The notes: generated by a model not told the origin, from the letters alone. DNA of 64,000 bases from Allantophomopsis cytisporea (GCA_024752435.1 CP103023.1:2108001-2172000); one strand, 5' to 3'. Shown: positions 35,314-47,340, counted from the first letter of the stretch. Numbers and translations are program-made.

Positions 35314-36426
35314 ATGGATCCGTCCCAAGTCAATGTCCCTCCCATGAAGGACTTGAACATTGATAACATCACGGAGAATACCATTCTCATCAACTCGCAA
35401 GGCCCAGACCAGCGCCTGACTTATGTCCTCGAGCGCCTCGTCACTCACCTCCACGACTTCGCTCGGGAGACACGCCTCAGCACCAATGAATGGATGGCAG
35501 CGCTGAATTTCCTCGTGAGCGTAGGCCAGATCACCACTGACGTGCGGCATGTAAGTTTCCAATTGTGAATACAAGAACGACTGCAATGATCATGTAACAA
35601 AACAACAGCTAACACGCGCAGGAATTCATCCTTCTCTCCGACGTCCTAGGTCTTTCATTACTTGTGGATGCCATAGATCACCCCAAGCCGCCGTCCTCGA
35701 CCGAGGGCTCTGTACTGGGTCCCTTTCACACGCATGAAGCCGAGACAATGGGGAATGGTTCAGCTATGTCACACGATCCGGAAGGCGAGCCATGTTTGGT
35801 TGTCTGTACGGTAAAAGATGTTCGCGGGAAGCCTATTTCCGATGTCAAAATTGATATCTGGGAAACCGATTCGTCAGGTCATTATGATGTGCAGCATGCG
35901 GACCGCGACGGCCCGGATGGCAGATGTATCATGAAGAGTGATGAACAGGGCGTATTTTGGTTCAAGGCTATCAAGCCTGTCTCTTATCCCATTCCACATG
36001 ATGGTCCTGTTGGAAAGTTGCTTAAGTTGCTTCATAGACATGCTTGGAGGCCAGCACATATGCATTTCATGTTTGAGAAGGAGGGCTGGGATCATTTGAT
36101 TACGTGAGCGACCGTCATGACATTCTTATTGAAATTCTTGCTAATAGTTTTGCAGGGCATTGTATATTCGTGGAGATCCCTATGAGACGTCGGATGCTGT
36201 GTTTGGTGTCAAGGATAGCTTGATTGTCGATGTGCATAAAGTTGACGCGGAGACGGCGAAGACGTACGGGGTTGAGGAGGGTAGCCTATTGATCAAGCAT
36301 GATTTTGTGCTAGTCACGAGTGCAGAAAGTGAGAAGTTAAGGGATGATAATGCTCTGGAGGCTATGAGGAAATTAGGAAGGAAAGTCAAGTTGTTGGATC
36401 ATCTTCCTGTCCCAGATTTGGATTAA
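35314..36426 (+). CDS. Intradiol ring-cleavage dioxygenase (catechol/hydroxyquinol 1,2-dioxygenase type)
   Basis: Non-heme Fe(III) enzyme that opens catechol or hydroxyquinol rings between the hydroxyls, feeding the 3-oxoadipate pathway. Exons 35314-35550, 35622-36103 and 36156-36426 (introns 71 and 52 bp) give 329 residues. The N-terminal helical dimerisation domain (about 1-110) is followed by the beta-sandwich: GPFHTHEAE, DIWETDSSGHYD (first Tyr ligand), PVSYPIPHDGP (second Tyr ligand) and RHAWRPAHMHF (two His ligands); a complete 2-Tyr/2-His iron site. The length and N-terminal domain favour the catechol/hydroxyquinol subfamily over protocatechuate 3,4-dioxygenase. Exact substrate not determinable. 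No signal peptide, so cytosolic. First ATG is used. Confidence 0.93.
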
Positions 36427-37840
36427 GAAAGAGTAGGACTATACTTCAGTATCACGATCCGTATATATGAGCTACTCAAAGACCAGTAGATTAGCTACCT
36501 AGCTTGTAAGGGCCCTTTCTTGAAGTTAATGCAGTTTTCATGTCTGGCCACCGTACGTAACAACAATGACTAGTGCTCCAGGTGATTGGGATTCTCAAGC
36601 TATAAAGTTAAGCTTCTTGGGAGACGTGCCTACATGTCAAGATTAACGAAACACTTTGATCATTTAAATGTAGAAGAATTGTATGTACCTGATGGAATGA
36701 TATAAAGAATATGGCGAATTTATATGTCCCAATTAGAAAATTCTACGCGAGTCGAGTTGAGAGGTTTGCTTCAAGAGATATCGTTCTTGAGGAAACAATA
36801 TATCTGTTCTTCTTGAGTTCTCATCTATTAAATGCCGCAAACTTAAGAACAAGAATATAATCTACATACTTGTATTCCTCGCGAGAGTATTGACAGGGGC
36901 TGTCAACATGGTGCATAACTTGATGTGCTTTGTTCTTGTACTAATTTAGAATGTTAACGAATATGAGAGTAGTGACTACGATCAACAGTAATAATAACTA
37001 GCAGCCAACAGCGAGTATGAAGAATTAGAAGTTCAGCTCTAATTTTGCAGGTGTAAAGGATAGCGTTCAAGAGCGAGAGCTGAGCTAACCATCATAGGTA
37101 GAATATAAAGTAGGGCTAAGCATGAATTTTGTTCCTTTCTTTGATGCATAGATAATCTATAAGTGAACATTCGCTCAAATAACTGCATGATTTGTTACAA
37201 GGCATGGGCAATTTTTGGTTTACTCAGTTGACATCAAAATTTTCAAGTTACTATTAGACAATCATAAAACCATAACTAAGGTGGCAGTGTGTAGACTGTC
37301 CAAAAAAAATTCTTTGGCTATAATATAATTGTAACTGTACTTCTTACTCGATTCCAGATTTCTCTTACTTCCTTAAAATGATGTCGGTGCCTAATTAAAG
37401 ACACGTTGTCATATATCTGTCGTCCTCGCTATGATCAAGATGATCAACGTCGATTTTTGTTCTACTTGACATGGAACTACCTGGGTCTTGTATCTCTCGT
37501 GACTCATTTCTCCAGGGTCCTGGCTCAGGTGGCGTATTTTTTTTTTTAAGTATCTATCTGGCTTTGGCGATATTTACCTTCGGGAGCGAGTCTCTTTTTT
37601 GGTATGTATATATGGCCATCTGGAGATGCAGATTTCCCCAATGCCAAATCATGGATATCGTCGCATGATACGTCACAATGACTTTAAAAGTTGATAGCTC
37701 GCGATTTTTATTTAAAAATGACGTTATGCTAGGTATAACTAACAATGCACGCTTCTAGATCGCACAAGAAAGAAAATCACTGCGGTACTCAAAACCAGCA
37801 CGCTAAGTTCCCCGGGGTATACCTCACAATCATGCGTGCT
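36427..37840. other. AT-rich intergenic region between convergent genes
   Basis: 3' flanks of the dioxygenase (plus) and the VHS-GAT gene (minus). Strongly AT-rich. Short poly-A near 37302 and poly-T near 37538. No gene seen. Confidence 0.55.
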
Positions 37841-39515
37841 TTAAACCACTAGACTCTTTTCCTTTCCTTGACTCATGAAACCCTCGTCCGAATCACCAGC
37901 CTGTATCGCAGAGCTCATTTTTGACCCGTTCACAGCGCTTTCTTGTCTCTGTACGTAACTTCTCGTCGTATCGAAGCCGGGATGATATGGTTCAACTCCG
38001 AGATGGTCATCAAACTGCCCTGTTGGTGAACGACCATCTTGAGGCCAGACGAATTCCTTCGATTTTCCTTTCGATGTTGAGGGCCCGGCCCCGGATTCGT
38101 CACTCGGTGGAGCAATGGGATCTGCGAAAGGATTCGATGCACTGGAGACATTATCGGAGTCATGTCTTGCAAATAAACTATCATCGTCTATAGCTCGGCC
38201 TTTGCCATTCTTCGGACGTGGAGGTGGGCCGGATGGTGGTGCGTACTCGTTTTCATTCATTTGTCCATTTGCAGATGTCATAATAGGAGTACTTCCTCCG
38301 TCCACGCCCATCATCTTTCTTGCTTGTAAAAGTGCTCTGGAGTATTTACTCTGAGCCAAACTCAATTGATCATTGGTTTCAATCAGTGTGAGCATGGTAT
38401 CGTTATCAGGCGGTGGGTTGTCAGCTTTGATAAACATTTGTATCGATCGACTTGCTGTTGTGCAACGTGCAGTAAATTCTTGAAGGAGCTCATTTCTCTC
38501 AAAATCAGCAGGTCCTGTGCTTTCACACAGCTGCATAAGAAGGGTTGCTGACGTTCGAGCTTCTTCAATTCGAGATGCAAGCTCGTGGGGATCCGGCAAG
38601 GTGTTTGGAGGTCGTCGTTGTTGTTGCTGCTGCCCGCCAAAATGATGTTGTGTCTGAGGAAAGTTTGGATCGGACGGCATTATAGCTGTATCATTTCTCG
38701 AACGTCGACCTGGTGGAGCCTATGGGAATTTGGGTCAATAAAGATACAACGCTTGGGCCTGCTTATCCTTGTGCACTTACATTCTTCTTCTTCTCATCGT
38801 TCTTCTGGGCTTTGTCCTGGTATTTAAGCCACATTTCCTTCAACCCCTTCAGATTCTCATCCACAAGACTCTTCTCGACGTCAATTTGGTGTAATGTTTC
38901 TCGCAGGCTCTGCTGAACCATTGTATCCCTGCTGAACTTCAGAACATTCTTGACGTCGTTGATAAATTTTGCATCAATGTTTCGAGTGAATGAAGGACCC
39001 GGATTGTCTATCAAGATGCGCAAGAGCATTATCGCATTGTATTGGACGTAGGACTGGCTCGCATTGTCTTGAGCGAGGTATTTCTTTACAATAGCGCAGC
39101 ATTCTTTTGCCGCAGACGGGGACGATTCAGCAGCCTCGACGATGACCGGCAAATGAAGTACTTCAGCACCCTGGATATGTGTCAGTTCTTTCAACAATCC
39201 AATAAGCTTTATTTCAAGGACGTACACTGCCTTCGAGACTTTGAGATTCGCAGAAAAGTTTCTATGGAAGCGTAATTAGTGATCCTTCAGGAACATTGAT
39301 AGGCTTGTGTGGCATACAGCAGAACGAGCAGCGTTTGCTTCTGGAGTATCGACCTGAGAGTGAGTTGATTCGCTATCAGAGACTACAAGTTATCAGTAAC
39401 CGTTTGCGCAATCTGGTAAGCAAGCTTGAAAGAGGAAGCTCATTGACTGACCGGTTGTGCGCTTCTTGATGCCGCCCATCATTCCCTTCATACTCAATCC
39501 CTTCATTGTCCTCAT
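37841..39515 (-). CDS. VHS and GAT domain trafficking adaptor (Lsb5/GGA/Tom1-like)
   Basis: Likely endosomal/actin-linked sorting adaptor that binds ubiquitin or Arf through GAT, as Lsb5 does at cortical actin sites. Five exons: 39515-39452, 39382-39318, 39261-39226, 39170-38781 and 38719-37841 give 477 residues; exons 2 and 3 are only 65 and 36 bases. An N-terminal MKGLSMKGMMGGIKKR basic stretch precedes an ENTH/VHS helical superhelix (about 40-170; YVQYNAIMLLRILIDNPGP). A GAT helical bundle (about 225-320) begins LPDPHELASRIEEAR. The Pro-rich C-terminus has GPPPRPKNGKG (SH3-ligand type) and NPFADP. Family assignment is good; Lsb5 orthology is inferred from domain order. Confidence 0.85.
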
Positions 39516-40784
39516 GATTGTAATTTGTGTAGCTTGTACGGAGGGTGTAGAGGAAAAGAGGAGAGAGTATGGTAGAGAGGCTTCACCGCAGACCCGGTGC
39601 AGGCCCGAGCAAAGAGTGGTGGGCTGCTGCAGCCTGTTATGACTACTTCGGGAAATTGCGTGGGCTTTCTTCGACGATGATAAATTGAGCGCGCGTGTCG
39701 GTGTGTCGGGACCTCTTTCTCGCGATTTAGGGGTCGTTTTGGGGGTGGTGCCTGGGCGGGCGTACACCAGAAGGGAACGGACGAGTGAAGGTTAATATGC
39801 TTAATTCCACTTTTAGCGGGTAATTCGGTAGGCAGAAAGAGGTGTTGATGCAGTACCTGGTCGTGCTGGTGTAGGTAGTGGAATATAGATTCAAGGCGTC
39901 ACGAAACACGTCAACACCAAGATGTAGATACTTGATGTGATATGATATGAAGATATGATACGGAGAAGTGATAAGCAGATCGGATCGATGAGATTGACCT
40001 GGGGGAAAGAGTTTCAGAGCATACACCTATATCATACCTTTGCCCTGTGCTCTCTGTTTCATGGCGGAACAGTAGTGGTCGCATGAGCCATGACCGCCAA
40101 GCACACATTCTCAAGCATAGCCTCGCATTCTTAAAATCGCACTGCAGCCTTCTGATCATCGTGCGCCAATCACGGCTTGCTAGCCAAGAAGTCGTCGTCT
40201 TTGCTACGTATGAATACACTCCGTCCTGTGCGTCACCTGAGATACAAAGTCCTGTGCACTCGAGGCGACCAAGTCAGATCCGGCATCTCACCTTCAAACC
40301 TCTGTATTCTGTCGATGGACGCGTATGTAAGTGCTGTACATAGATACATACGTACATACAACAGACTAAGATACTCCAAAGAACAATCTATCACGAATAG
40401 AATCGCCTCGGCTGACGAGGCACCTGATGATAGGTAGAGATCTCGGTGTAGTATGAAAGAACATACTCGGAATTTCCTGCAGTACCGTGAAGTGGAGTAT
40501 GTAGATGTTGAAGCCTCGTCCTGCAGCGCAAGTTTGTGGACTGCGTCATTTTCTCAGGGTATATGTCATGGCGACTTTATGCTTAGGTAAAGTTTCAACA
40601 CTGCCAAAAGAAAATTCCCCCTCTCCAAGTATTGTGCCCCTGCTTTACATCACAGGCAGTAGAAGCGGAAAGACGAGTTTGGAACAATATGAACAGGTCA
40701 TAGGTCATTTAAATTGTTTTTTTTGTTTTTTTTGTTACACTGAATTATATATATGATGGTGTTCTAGTAGACCATTAAACAAAT
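39516..40784. other. Intergenic region upstream of the VHS-GAT gene
   Basis: Promoter of the VHS-GAT adaptor and 3' flank of the UBX gene (both minus). TACATACGTACATAC motif near 40345-40359 and T-rich runs near 40718-40733. No supported gene. Confidence 0.5.
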
Positions 40785-42384
40785 CTATGCCTCTTCCTCG
40801 TCCTCATCCTCATCTTCATCCTCAATGATAGGTTCAACGATGAGATTACCATTCCTGCCAATGCGCTGTGCTATGCTTCCACCGTCTGACAACTCGTAAA
40901 CGGTCCGGGGAACTGGAGAAACTAACTTAAACCCGTAAACATGCTCCACCTGTGGATCTTCTACCTTCTCACTAACTTCGTCGGCTTTGAGGATATCATA
41001 GCATTCGACAAATGCATATAACTCCTCCATGCTGGCGCCACCCGGAAAACGCCTTGTAACTCTTTCCGCTGACTCCGGCATTCGTATAGCAATGCGAACC
41101 GACTCTTTGTCATCTGCGGGCGGCTCTGCTACTATCTTCGTTGCCCGCCATTTCTTCCATGATTCCAGCTTCTCCCGCCTTAGTTTCTCCGCTTCCTCGG
41201 CTTCAGCGGCTCTCTTCTCTGCCTCTGCCGCAGCAGCCTCGGCTTCTCTCCTTTGTCGAGCTCGCTCACGATCCTGTGCAAGACTTCTTTCATAGGCAGA
41301 ATCTTGTTCCTGCCTTAGAGTTCTCTCGAAGTTTTGAGCCGATCTGGCTGATCTCACACTTGCCAGCTGCTCGGAATAATTGGCGATGCCAGTCTGTAAT
41401 TTTGCGAGATATGCGCTCGAAGGCATGAGCCCACCAACCCTTGCTACAACAGACATGGCTGTAGATCCCTCTTTTGGTGTATGTGTAATTAATGCTGAGA
41501 ATGGAAACTTGGTGCAGCGTAACGCAGTCGAAACTTGGTAAGCCTCTGAGTCCTGAACGTTTCCTCCCCATAAGATAATGTTGTTTGCCGGATCGTTAAT
41601 AAACGTGGCTACTTCTTCTGACAATAGTGTATCGTGTACAAAAGCTGAGGTGTCGTCATGTTCCGGAGAAAGGAGTACAATCAAGAGAAACTTGAGGTCT
41701 TTCTTCGCAAGATCCAATGCCTGCGCATAACCACCTGCTTCAAAAAATGGTAGATTATGTGGACCATATTGCTCCTCAAATTCTCTCTTAAACCGTGCCG
41801 ATGTATCGCGTGGGTTCAAGGGTCGACGGCCGATGGTATTGCGCGAACGACGACCAATGCTTGTAGGCCTAAACAGTCGAGGTAGGAACGGGAATAGATA
41901 TGCGAAGAACGAGAAAGAAGTCGATAATATCTTGTACACCAAGTTGAAAGGACTAAGTAACAGAGCCAGGAGAAGAGGAGGTCGCCGCACAACCTGGCTT
42001 TCTGGTTGCGGTACAATCCTGGGAGCAGCGTCTGGGCGGTCTCGAGCTCGTGCTCCGCTCGAGTATGGGGATGATCCACGCAAGAGACTCTCCTGCAAAT
42101 TCTCCTGGCGCGAGGTGCGGGGAGGAGGTACGTTTTGAGCTGCGAGAGCCTCGGCGATGGGGTCCGCAGTCTCACCATCGAAGAACTTGGCTATCGCGAT
42201 CTATACATGATAAGCATGGATTGGGACACGTTTTCGCTCCATTGCTCACCTGAACGTTCCACTGCGAACGCTGTAATAGAGGAATAGCCGCTTGAACATC
42301 TTGATCCGTGACTGATGTATATTGTTGCAAAGCCAGTTGTTGGCTTTCACTAAGCTGGCCAATGTCCACTTCTGCGTCACTCAT
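40785..42384 (-). CDS. UBA-UAS-UBX domain protein (FAF2/Ubx2-Ubx3-like, ER-associated degradation)
   Basis: Probably recruits Cdc48/p97 to the ER membrane or lipid droplets during ERAD. Exons 42384-42250 and 42200-40785 (49-bp intron) give 516 residues. Order: UBA-like N-terminus (about 10-50; QQYTSVTDQDVQAAIPLLQ); hydrophobic hairpin about 112-145 (PPLLLALLLSPFNLVYKIL and FAYLFPFLP); thioredoxin-like UAS domain (about 180-320); Arg/Glu/Ala-rich coiled coil; UBX domain (about 395-490) beginning RIAIRMPESAERVTRRF; and an acidic tail (DEDEDEDEEEA). A single hairpin plus UAS plus UBX is the FAF2/Ubx2-type architecture; Ucp10/Ubx3 is the closest alternative. Confidence 0.9.
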
Positions 42385-43257
42385 GCTGTGCAAACCCACC
42401 TGCGCTGTTTGTGGTTAGGGATGTGTGATCTACTCCATCCAAGAAGTAAGGATGCGTGTTTGAACTAGTAGAAGCAAGTTGGGTGTGTTCGAAGATGAGT
42501 GCAGGATCTGCTGCTTGAGCGTAAAGGAAAGGAAAAGAAGGGTTGAGGTTATGGATTGCCAGTTGTAATAAGGATGTTGAGGAAGTTGAGACGATTCTGA
42601 GGTCACCTTAACGAATGAGGTACGGTACCTTCTTCATACCTGACCTCATGCACAATTGCAGTCCACCATTGCGGCCGCGTGCGCCATGAATTAAGTGTGG
42701 CCTCTAGAGGCTCTTACTTAAGCTCGCTGACTCTCCTCCGTCACTGCTCATGGTGCCATGCAGTGTCATGCAGTCCTCCGTTCCAGACAGGCTGAGGCTC
42801 CGTATGTGTAAGGTCTGTACGGCAGTCGTTAAGTCGTAAGGCTGAAAGCACCACTCTGAACTGAACGCCATTCCCAAGAGGACCCGCCCGAGACGCGACC
42901 CCTCGGTGATCTCAAGCTGGGGCTTCTTTCTTTGATAAGACTCAGTGAACAGAGGGCTACATGACCAGTCACCGCCTCGGCGCGTCATTTTGAAATATAC
43001 TTTAGCTGCCACAACTACTTTCAGAGGCGAAAGTGCTGGCAGAAACTTTACTATTGTTCGTGCGACATGTTCATTATATACAAGTAAGCTGCCCATTCAA
43101 TGTCGCCAGCCATGACGAAACACTCCGTGATAGATCCTGCTTGACGACTTGGAATTGCGTCCTGCTCTAACATCTTACTAAAGGTCTAATGCTTAAACAT
43201 AGATACTGGACCGAGTTCGAGGATACGAGTACTCGATAGTGCATACGAGATCGAAGC
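42385..43257. other. Divergent promoter region of the UBX gene and PAN3
   Basis: 873 bp between the two divergent start codons. It includes a NotI-type GCGGCCGC at 42673-42680. No gene; short open frames lack support. Confidence 0.5.
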
Positions 43258-46200
43258 ATGGCTGCGGCCAAATTCTCCCCCGAGAATATGCGAAAAACAG
43301 CGATCGGGTCACCGAGACCTAAAGGACGTGGTATGTAGAATACTACAACTTCTAGCACATTGCCGACAGCCAAAAGCGTGAAAATGGTGGACAATATGAG
43401 GCTGATAAAGTGCTCGTAGAGAATGCCAAAGACACGTTGTGCAGAAATGTCCTGATATATGGCCATTGCCGATACGAAGAACAAGGTTAGTCGGAGGATA
43501 CAGCAGAGATCTTGGAGAATGCTTTGCTGAGAATGCCATCCGACAGGTTGCGCTTTCAATCATGATCCGAATAAGACGCAGGCCGATGCGTAAGTTGATA
43601 TAAGTTCATATCGTTTATGTGGATGTTGTGAGAAGGATAAGGGAGACGCGAAGATCCGGTTCGCAGGTACTCGCTGTATAAAGTCTTTGATATTGAATGG
43701 TCGTCGGATCTTTGGGATGCACGACTGCTGTATTGGGCTAGATTTTATTTGATTGTTTACTCTTTGGTGACAATTGGTATTTCAGCCTCATGAGATGACT
43801 GGGAGGAGCATCCATGACCGGGCAAGACCAAGCAGCTCGAAAGCACCTGCCAGCAACAAGGAACACGGCAGCTGCGCTGCATCTTGTCTTATACCTCCAT
43901 TGCTCTAGATATGTCACATATCGTGAATAATGAGATAAAGCGCCTCTGCATCCAACACTGCCTGATGTAGGACTCGGAGTCATGAATGAGGCAGTAATCT
44001 TTCGACTGCCCCACCTACACTTGCGAATACTGCTTCTTCATCTCCGTATGGAATCTTGTCCTGGGATGAACCTACCTACGTTCGGGGAAGTCGAGAATAC
44101 AGACAGACACGATCTTAGTTCTGAAAAGCCACAACTAGTTGAAGAACTGGGGCCGATCTCCCAGTCGTCAGGATCGGATCTTGCTGCGTATTTACCACAG
44201 CATCAGCCTGCGAAATACAGTTCTCCTTGCTCAAGCAACGGCAAAGGACGACGATCCAAATCGGATTCTTTTTGCCCAAGGACCTGTGGATCTCCAGCTA
44301 ATTCTTCTTTTACGCTTAGACAGAAGAAGAGTCTGAACGTTGACTCGCCCTCCTTCACACCAACGATACTTGCACGAAACAATGTTATTTCACAACAAGC
44401 AGCTAGCGCAGCTCCCTTCACCCCTCGCGGGCTTGGTAGTCGTGTGTTGTCCCATCAGTCAACTCTGTTATTTCGGGCAGACTAACATAGTCATAGGCGC
44501 TGGAACCCCTAATAGACAACAACAGGAGTCTGACACAGGCTCCATCAATGTTGGCGCAAGCGTTTTTACTCCTCAAAATTATGACATGACGTCTTCGGCT
44601 AATGGCTCTGCCCTTGATACCCCTATGCCGGTCCCTTTCGATCCATTCTCGATGAGTGGAGTCAGTCAAGCGGTGCCATCCGCACAATACAATCCTTATC
44701 TTGAGGATAGTACCAACATGGGTGCTGGGGCTGCATATTTCCAAGCCCAGAGCGCATATGCACCTTCAGTACAACCGGTATGGTTCACTCTCATTTTTGT
44801 GAGAGTAAACATTGATAATCAGTAGCTCCAATACCACCTTTATGCCCCCAGGGGCCCACATAGAGAAGACTTGCTTGCTTACCAGCGACATGCGCATGAC
44901 TTTTTCATGCCCGACAATTTGAGAGAAGATCTCCAGCGCAAAGCAGAGGCCTCATCGCAGGTGATGCCAAGTTAGTCAGCTTTCACGTATGTTACGTCGT
45001 TTTGCTAAAATACTCCAGATTCACAGTTACCTACGCTTGACAACTACCACTCTCTGGTTGCTCTGGATACGAGGCACGACAAGAACGCTACCATTTTTGG
45101 TCACCCCAGTTGGGTCTACAAAGCGACATCGAGCAAGAATGGCAACTTGTACTGCTTGCGACGCCTTGAAGGTAATTCTGTGGACTCATTAATATCGAAT
45201 CCAGATTATGCTAACGTACCAAAGGATACCGCCTTACTAACGAGAAAGCAATCCGATCTGTGAAAGACTGGAGACGTGTTGATAGTGCCGGCGTTGTCAC
45301 TGTACATGATGCTTTTACCACAAGGGCTTTCGGAGACAGCTCTTTGATATTCGTGACTGATTATCATCCATTATCCAAGACACTTGTTGAACATCACTTT
45401 TCAAGAAATAGGCCAACCACCATTGTCCCTGAGCCAGTGCTTTGGGGATATGTTGTGCAGATAGCACTTGCCCTGAAAGATATACATTCTACTAATCTCG
45501 CTGCTCGTTGCATTGACCCGAGCAAGGTAATCCTGACAGACAAGAACCGAATTCGTTTAAATGCTTGCGCTATCCTGGATGTTGTCAAGCATGATGAGCA
45601 ACGCCCAGTTCTTGAGCTGCAACAAGAAGATATTAGGGACGCTGGAAAATTGATATTATCATTAGCGACGAACATTGTTTTAACCTCTGCAAATGAAAAT
45701 GCAGCCCTTGATCAAATGAGTCGATCTTATTCTGCAGAGCTGTATAATACTGTACATTGGTTACGAGAGACTCCAGTACGTTTTCCCAATGCTCTCGTCT
45801 CTACTGCTTCTTGGGAAAAAAATCGAATTAACTAACATGTTGAATCAGCCACCTGGGATACAGAAAACTGTGAATGCATTCATCCAAGGCATCAGCACTC
45901 ATGTTGCTACTTTCTGCTCACGTTCACTCCAGGCCGAGGACACTCTGCATTCTGAACTTAGCCGGGAACTAGAGAATGGCCGTCTCGCAAGACTTATGAT
46001 GAAGATGGGTACAATCAATGAGCGGCCCGAATATGACGGTGATAGGCATTGGAGTGAGAATGGTGAGCGGTATATGCTGAAGCTGTTCCGGGATTATGTC
46101 TTCCATCAAGTAGACGCAAATGGTGCTCCAGTCATAGACTTAGGGCATATCATCAGGTTAGTTTCACAAAGATGCCTAATGTCCTCAGATACGATACTGA

Positions 46201-46366
46201 CCATGATAGGTGCTTAAACAAGCTGGATGCTGGCGTTGATGAGAGGATTCTCCTCACTAGTCGTGATGAACAAACCACATTTGTGGTCACTTACAAAGAG
46301 CTGAAGAAGCAAGTTGCGGCTGCCTTTGCCGACCTCAGCAAATCAACGAAGTCCACACGGACATGA
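43258..46366 (+). CDS. PAN3: PAN2-PAN3 deadenylase regulatory subunit PAN3
   Basis: Recruits PAN2 to poly(A)-PABP and starts mRNA deadenylation; cytoplasmic. Ten exons: 43258-43330, 43420-43485, 43547-43589, 44320-44435, 44497-44777, 44826-44970, 45019-45171, 45225-45775, 45849-46156 and 46210-46366 give 630 residues. The N-terminal CCCH zinc finger spans exons 2-3: C32, C41, C48, H52 in CRNVLIYGHC and GCAFNH. A PAM2-like PABP-binding motif (LNVDSPSFTP, 66-75) follows. The middle holds the pseudokinase fold (YKATSSKNGNLYCLRRLEG onwards, residues ~240-490), then a coiled coil and C-terminal knob (NKLDAGVDERILL, VVTYKELKKQVAAAF). Most introns are 48-89 bp, but intron 3 is 730 bp. All junctions restore the family sequence; the start MAAAKFSPENMR fits. 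Confidence 0.93.
43590..44319 (+). other. Unusually long PAN3 intron containing an open frame
   Basis: 730-bp intron (GTAAGT donor; GCTAATTCTTC with CGCTTAG acceptor) between the zinc-finger and PAM2 exons. It is about ten times the local median. From an ATG at 43982 the sequence is open in frame into exon 4, giving 113 extra codons with no zinc finger. A removed intron is favoured because joining 43589 to 44320 gives the expected NHDPNK-to-LNVDSPSF spacing. Confidence 0.7.
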
Positions 46367-46735
46367 ACACTGTATAGAAAAGAGATCAGGACAGGGACTT
46401 GATCATGTGTTGGACTACAAGGGGTATGGAGACCTGCCTGGAACATGATATGGATGTGTCGGCAGGAGTCTTCAGATAGAAATTTATGGAGATTGAAGAT
46501 AAGGAGAGCTCAGAACAACTATGTTTTATATTTCACGATACTGTTTCGCTGTGGTGTGATTGATTGCTTTATATTTATCACAAGGCTTCTTTTACGCAGA
46601 ACTATTTTCCTGGGTGGCCCGACTACAAGAGTGCTGTATTTAACAGCGAATTATCGCATATGCGACCTGACCTGTAAACAGCAATGTTCATCATGCTATT
46701 CTCCATCTTCAATTGAACCCATATACCCATCATAT
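46367..46735. other. Short intergenic region between convergent PAN3 and LSM7
   Basis: 369 bases holding both 3' ends. No gene or obvious hairpin terminator; fungal polyadenylation signals are too degenerate to place. Confidence 0.5.
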
Positions 46736-47340
46736 TCATTCATCGTCGGCTTGTACGAACGGGTTGGCGATCTCTTCGCTGCCATCGACGGGGCTGATAA
46801 GTACGAGGAGAGTACCACGAGCTACCACGAGGCCGAGTGGGCGAGAGGATGTGTTGCCTTCGTCATCTGTGCATATGGTGTTAGTTCAACGGGGATACTG
46901 CATAGTTAAGGTATACGGACCACGAAGAACTTCTTCAACGTCATCGAGGACCAAGTTCATCAATGCGTCGTAACCCTTTAATGTGCCATTAACTGTAATG
47001 AGAACCATAAGTTAACGTGAGCTCAATGCGCAGCTATGTTGCAAAGCTGTATCAATCTTCCCAACTGGCAGATTGTTCCTCTACTTAATTCTGATTGCCT
47101 TACTCATGTTCGAGCTTCTGACCACAAATTGAACACCACAAACATACCTTCTCTTCCACCGGTGAATTTAACCACAATCTTCTTGTCCATGTACTTTGCT
47201 AAATCCAGGATATTTTCCTTCTTTGGCTTCTCGTGGCTTTGATTGTTGTGCGCTCCGCCTCGTCCACCACCTCTGCCGCCTCTGTGATCACCTCTACCGC
47301 CGCCACGACCGCCACGTTGATGTCCTCCTCGATCTGCCAT
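46736..47340 (-). CDS. LSM7: LSm7, U6 snRNA/mRNA-decay Sm-like protein with RGG-rich N-terminus
   Basis: Subunit of LSm2-8 (binds the U6 snRNA 3' end in the nucleus) and LSm1-7 (decapping activator in the cytoplasm). Exons 47340-47148, 46992-46921 and 46866-46736 (introns 155 and 54 bp) give 131 residues. The Sm1 motif spans KENILDLAKYMDKKIVVKFTGGREVNGTLKGYDALMN in parts, and Sm2 includes LGLVVARGTLLVLISP. The C-terminus is EEIANPFVQADDE, typical of Lsm7. The first ~35 residues are Arg/Gly-rich, with repeated RGG and RGGRGGGRG, beyond the core of yeast Lsm7. Such tracts are commonly methylated and bind RNA. Intron 2 starts GTCCGT, a weak but valid donor, with an ACTAAC branch site. Confidence 0.95.

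Noticed and set aside
32822..36426. ALO1 plus dioxygenase as a catabolic gene cluster
   Set aside because: Only two genes, unrelated substrates, no transporter or pathway regulator beside them.
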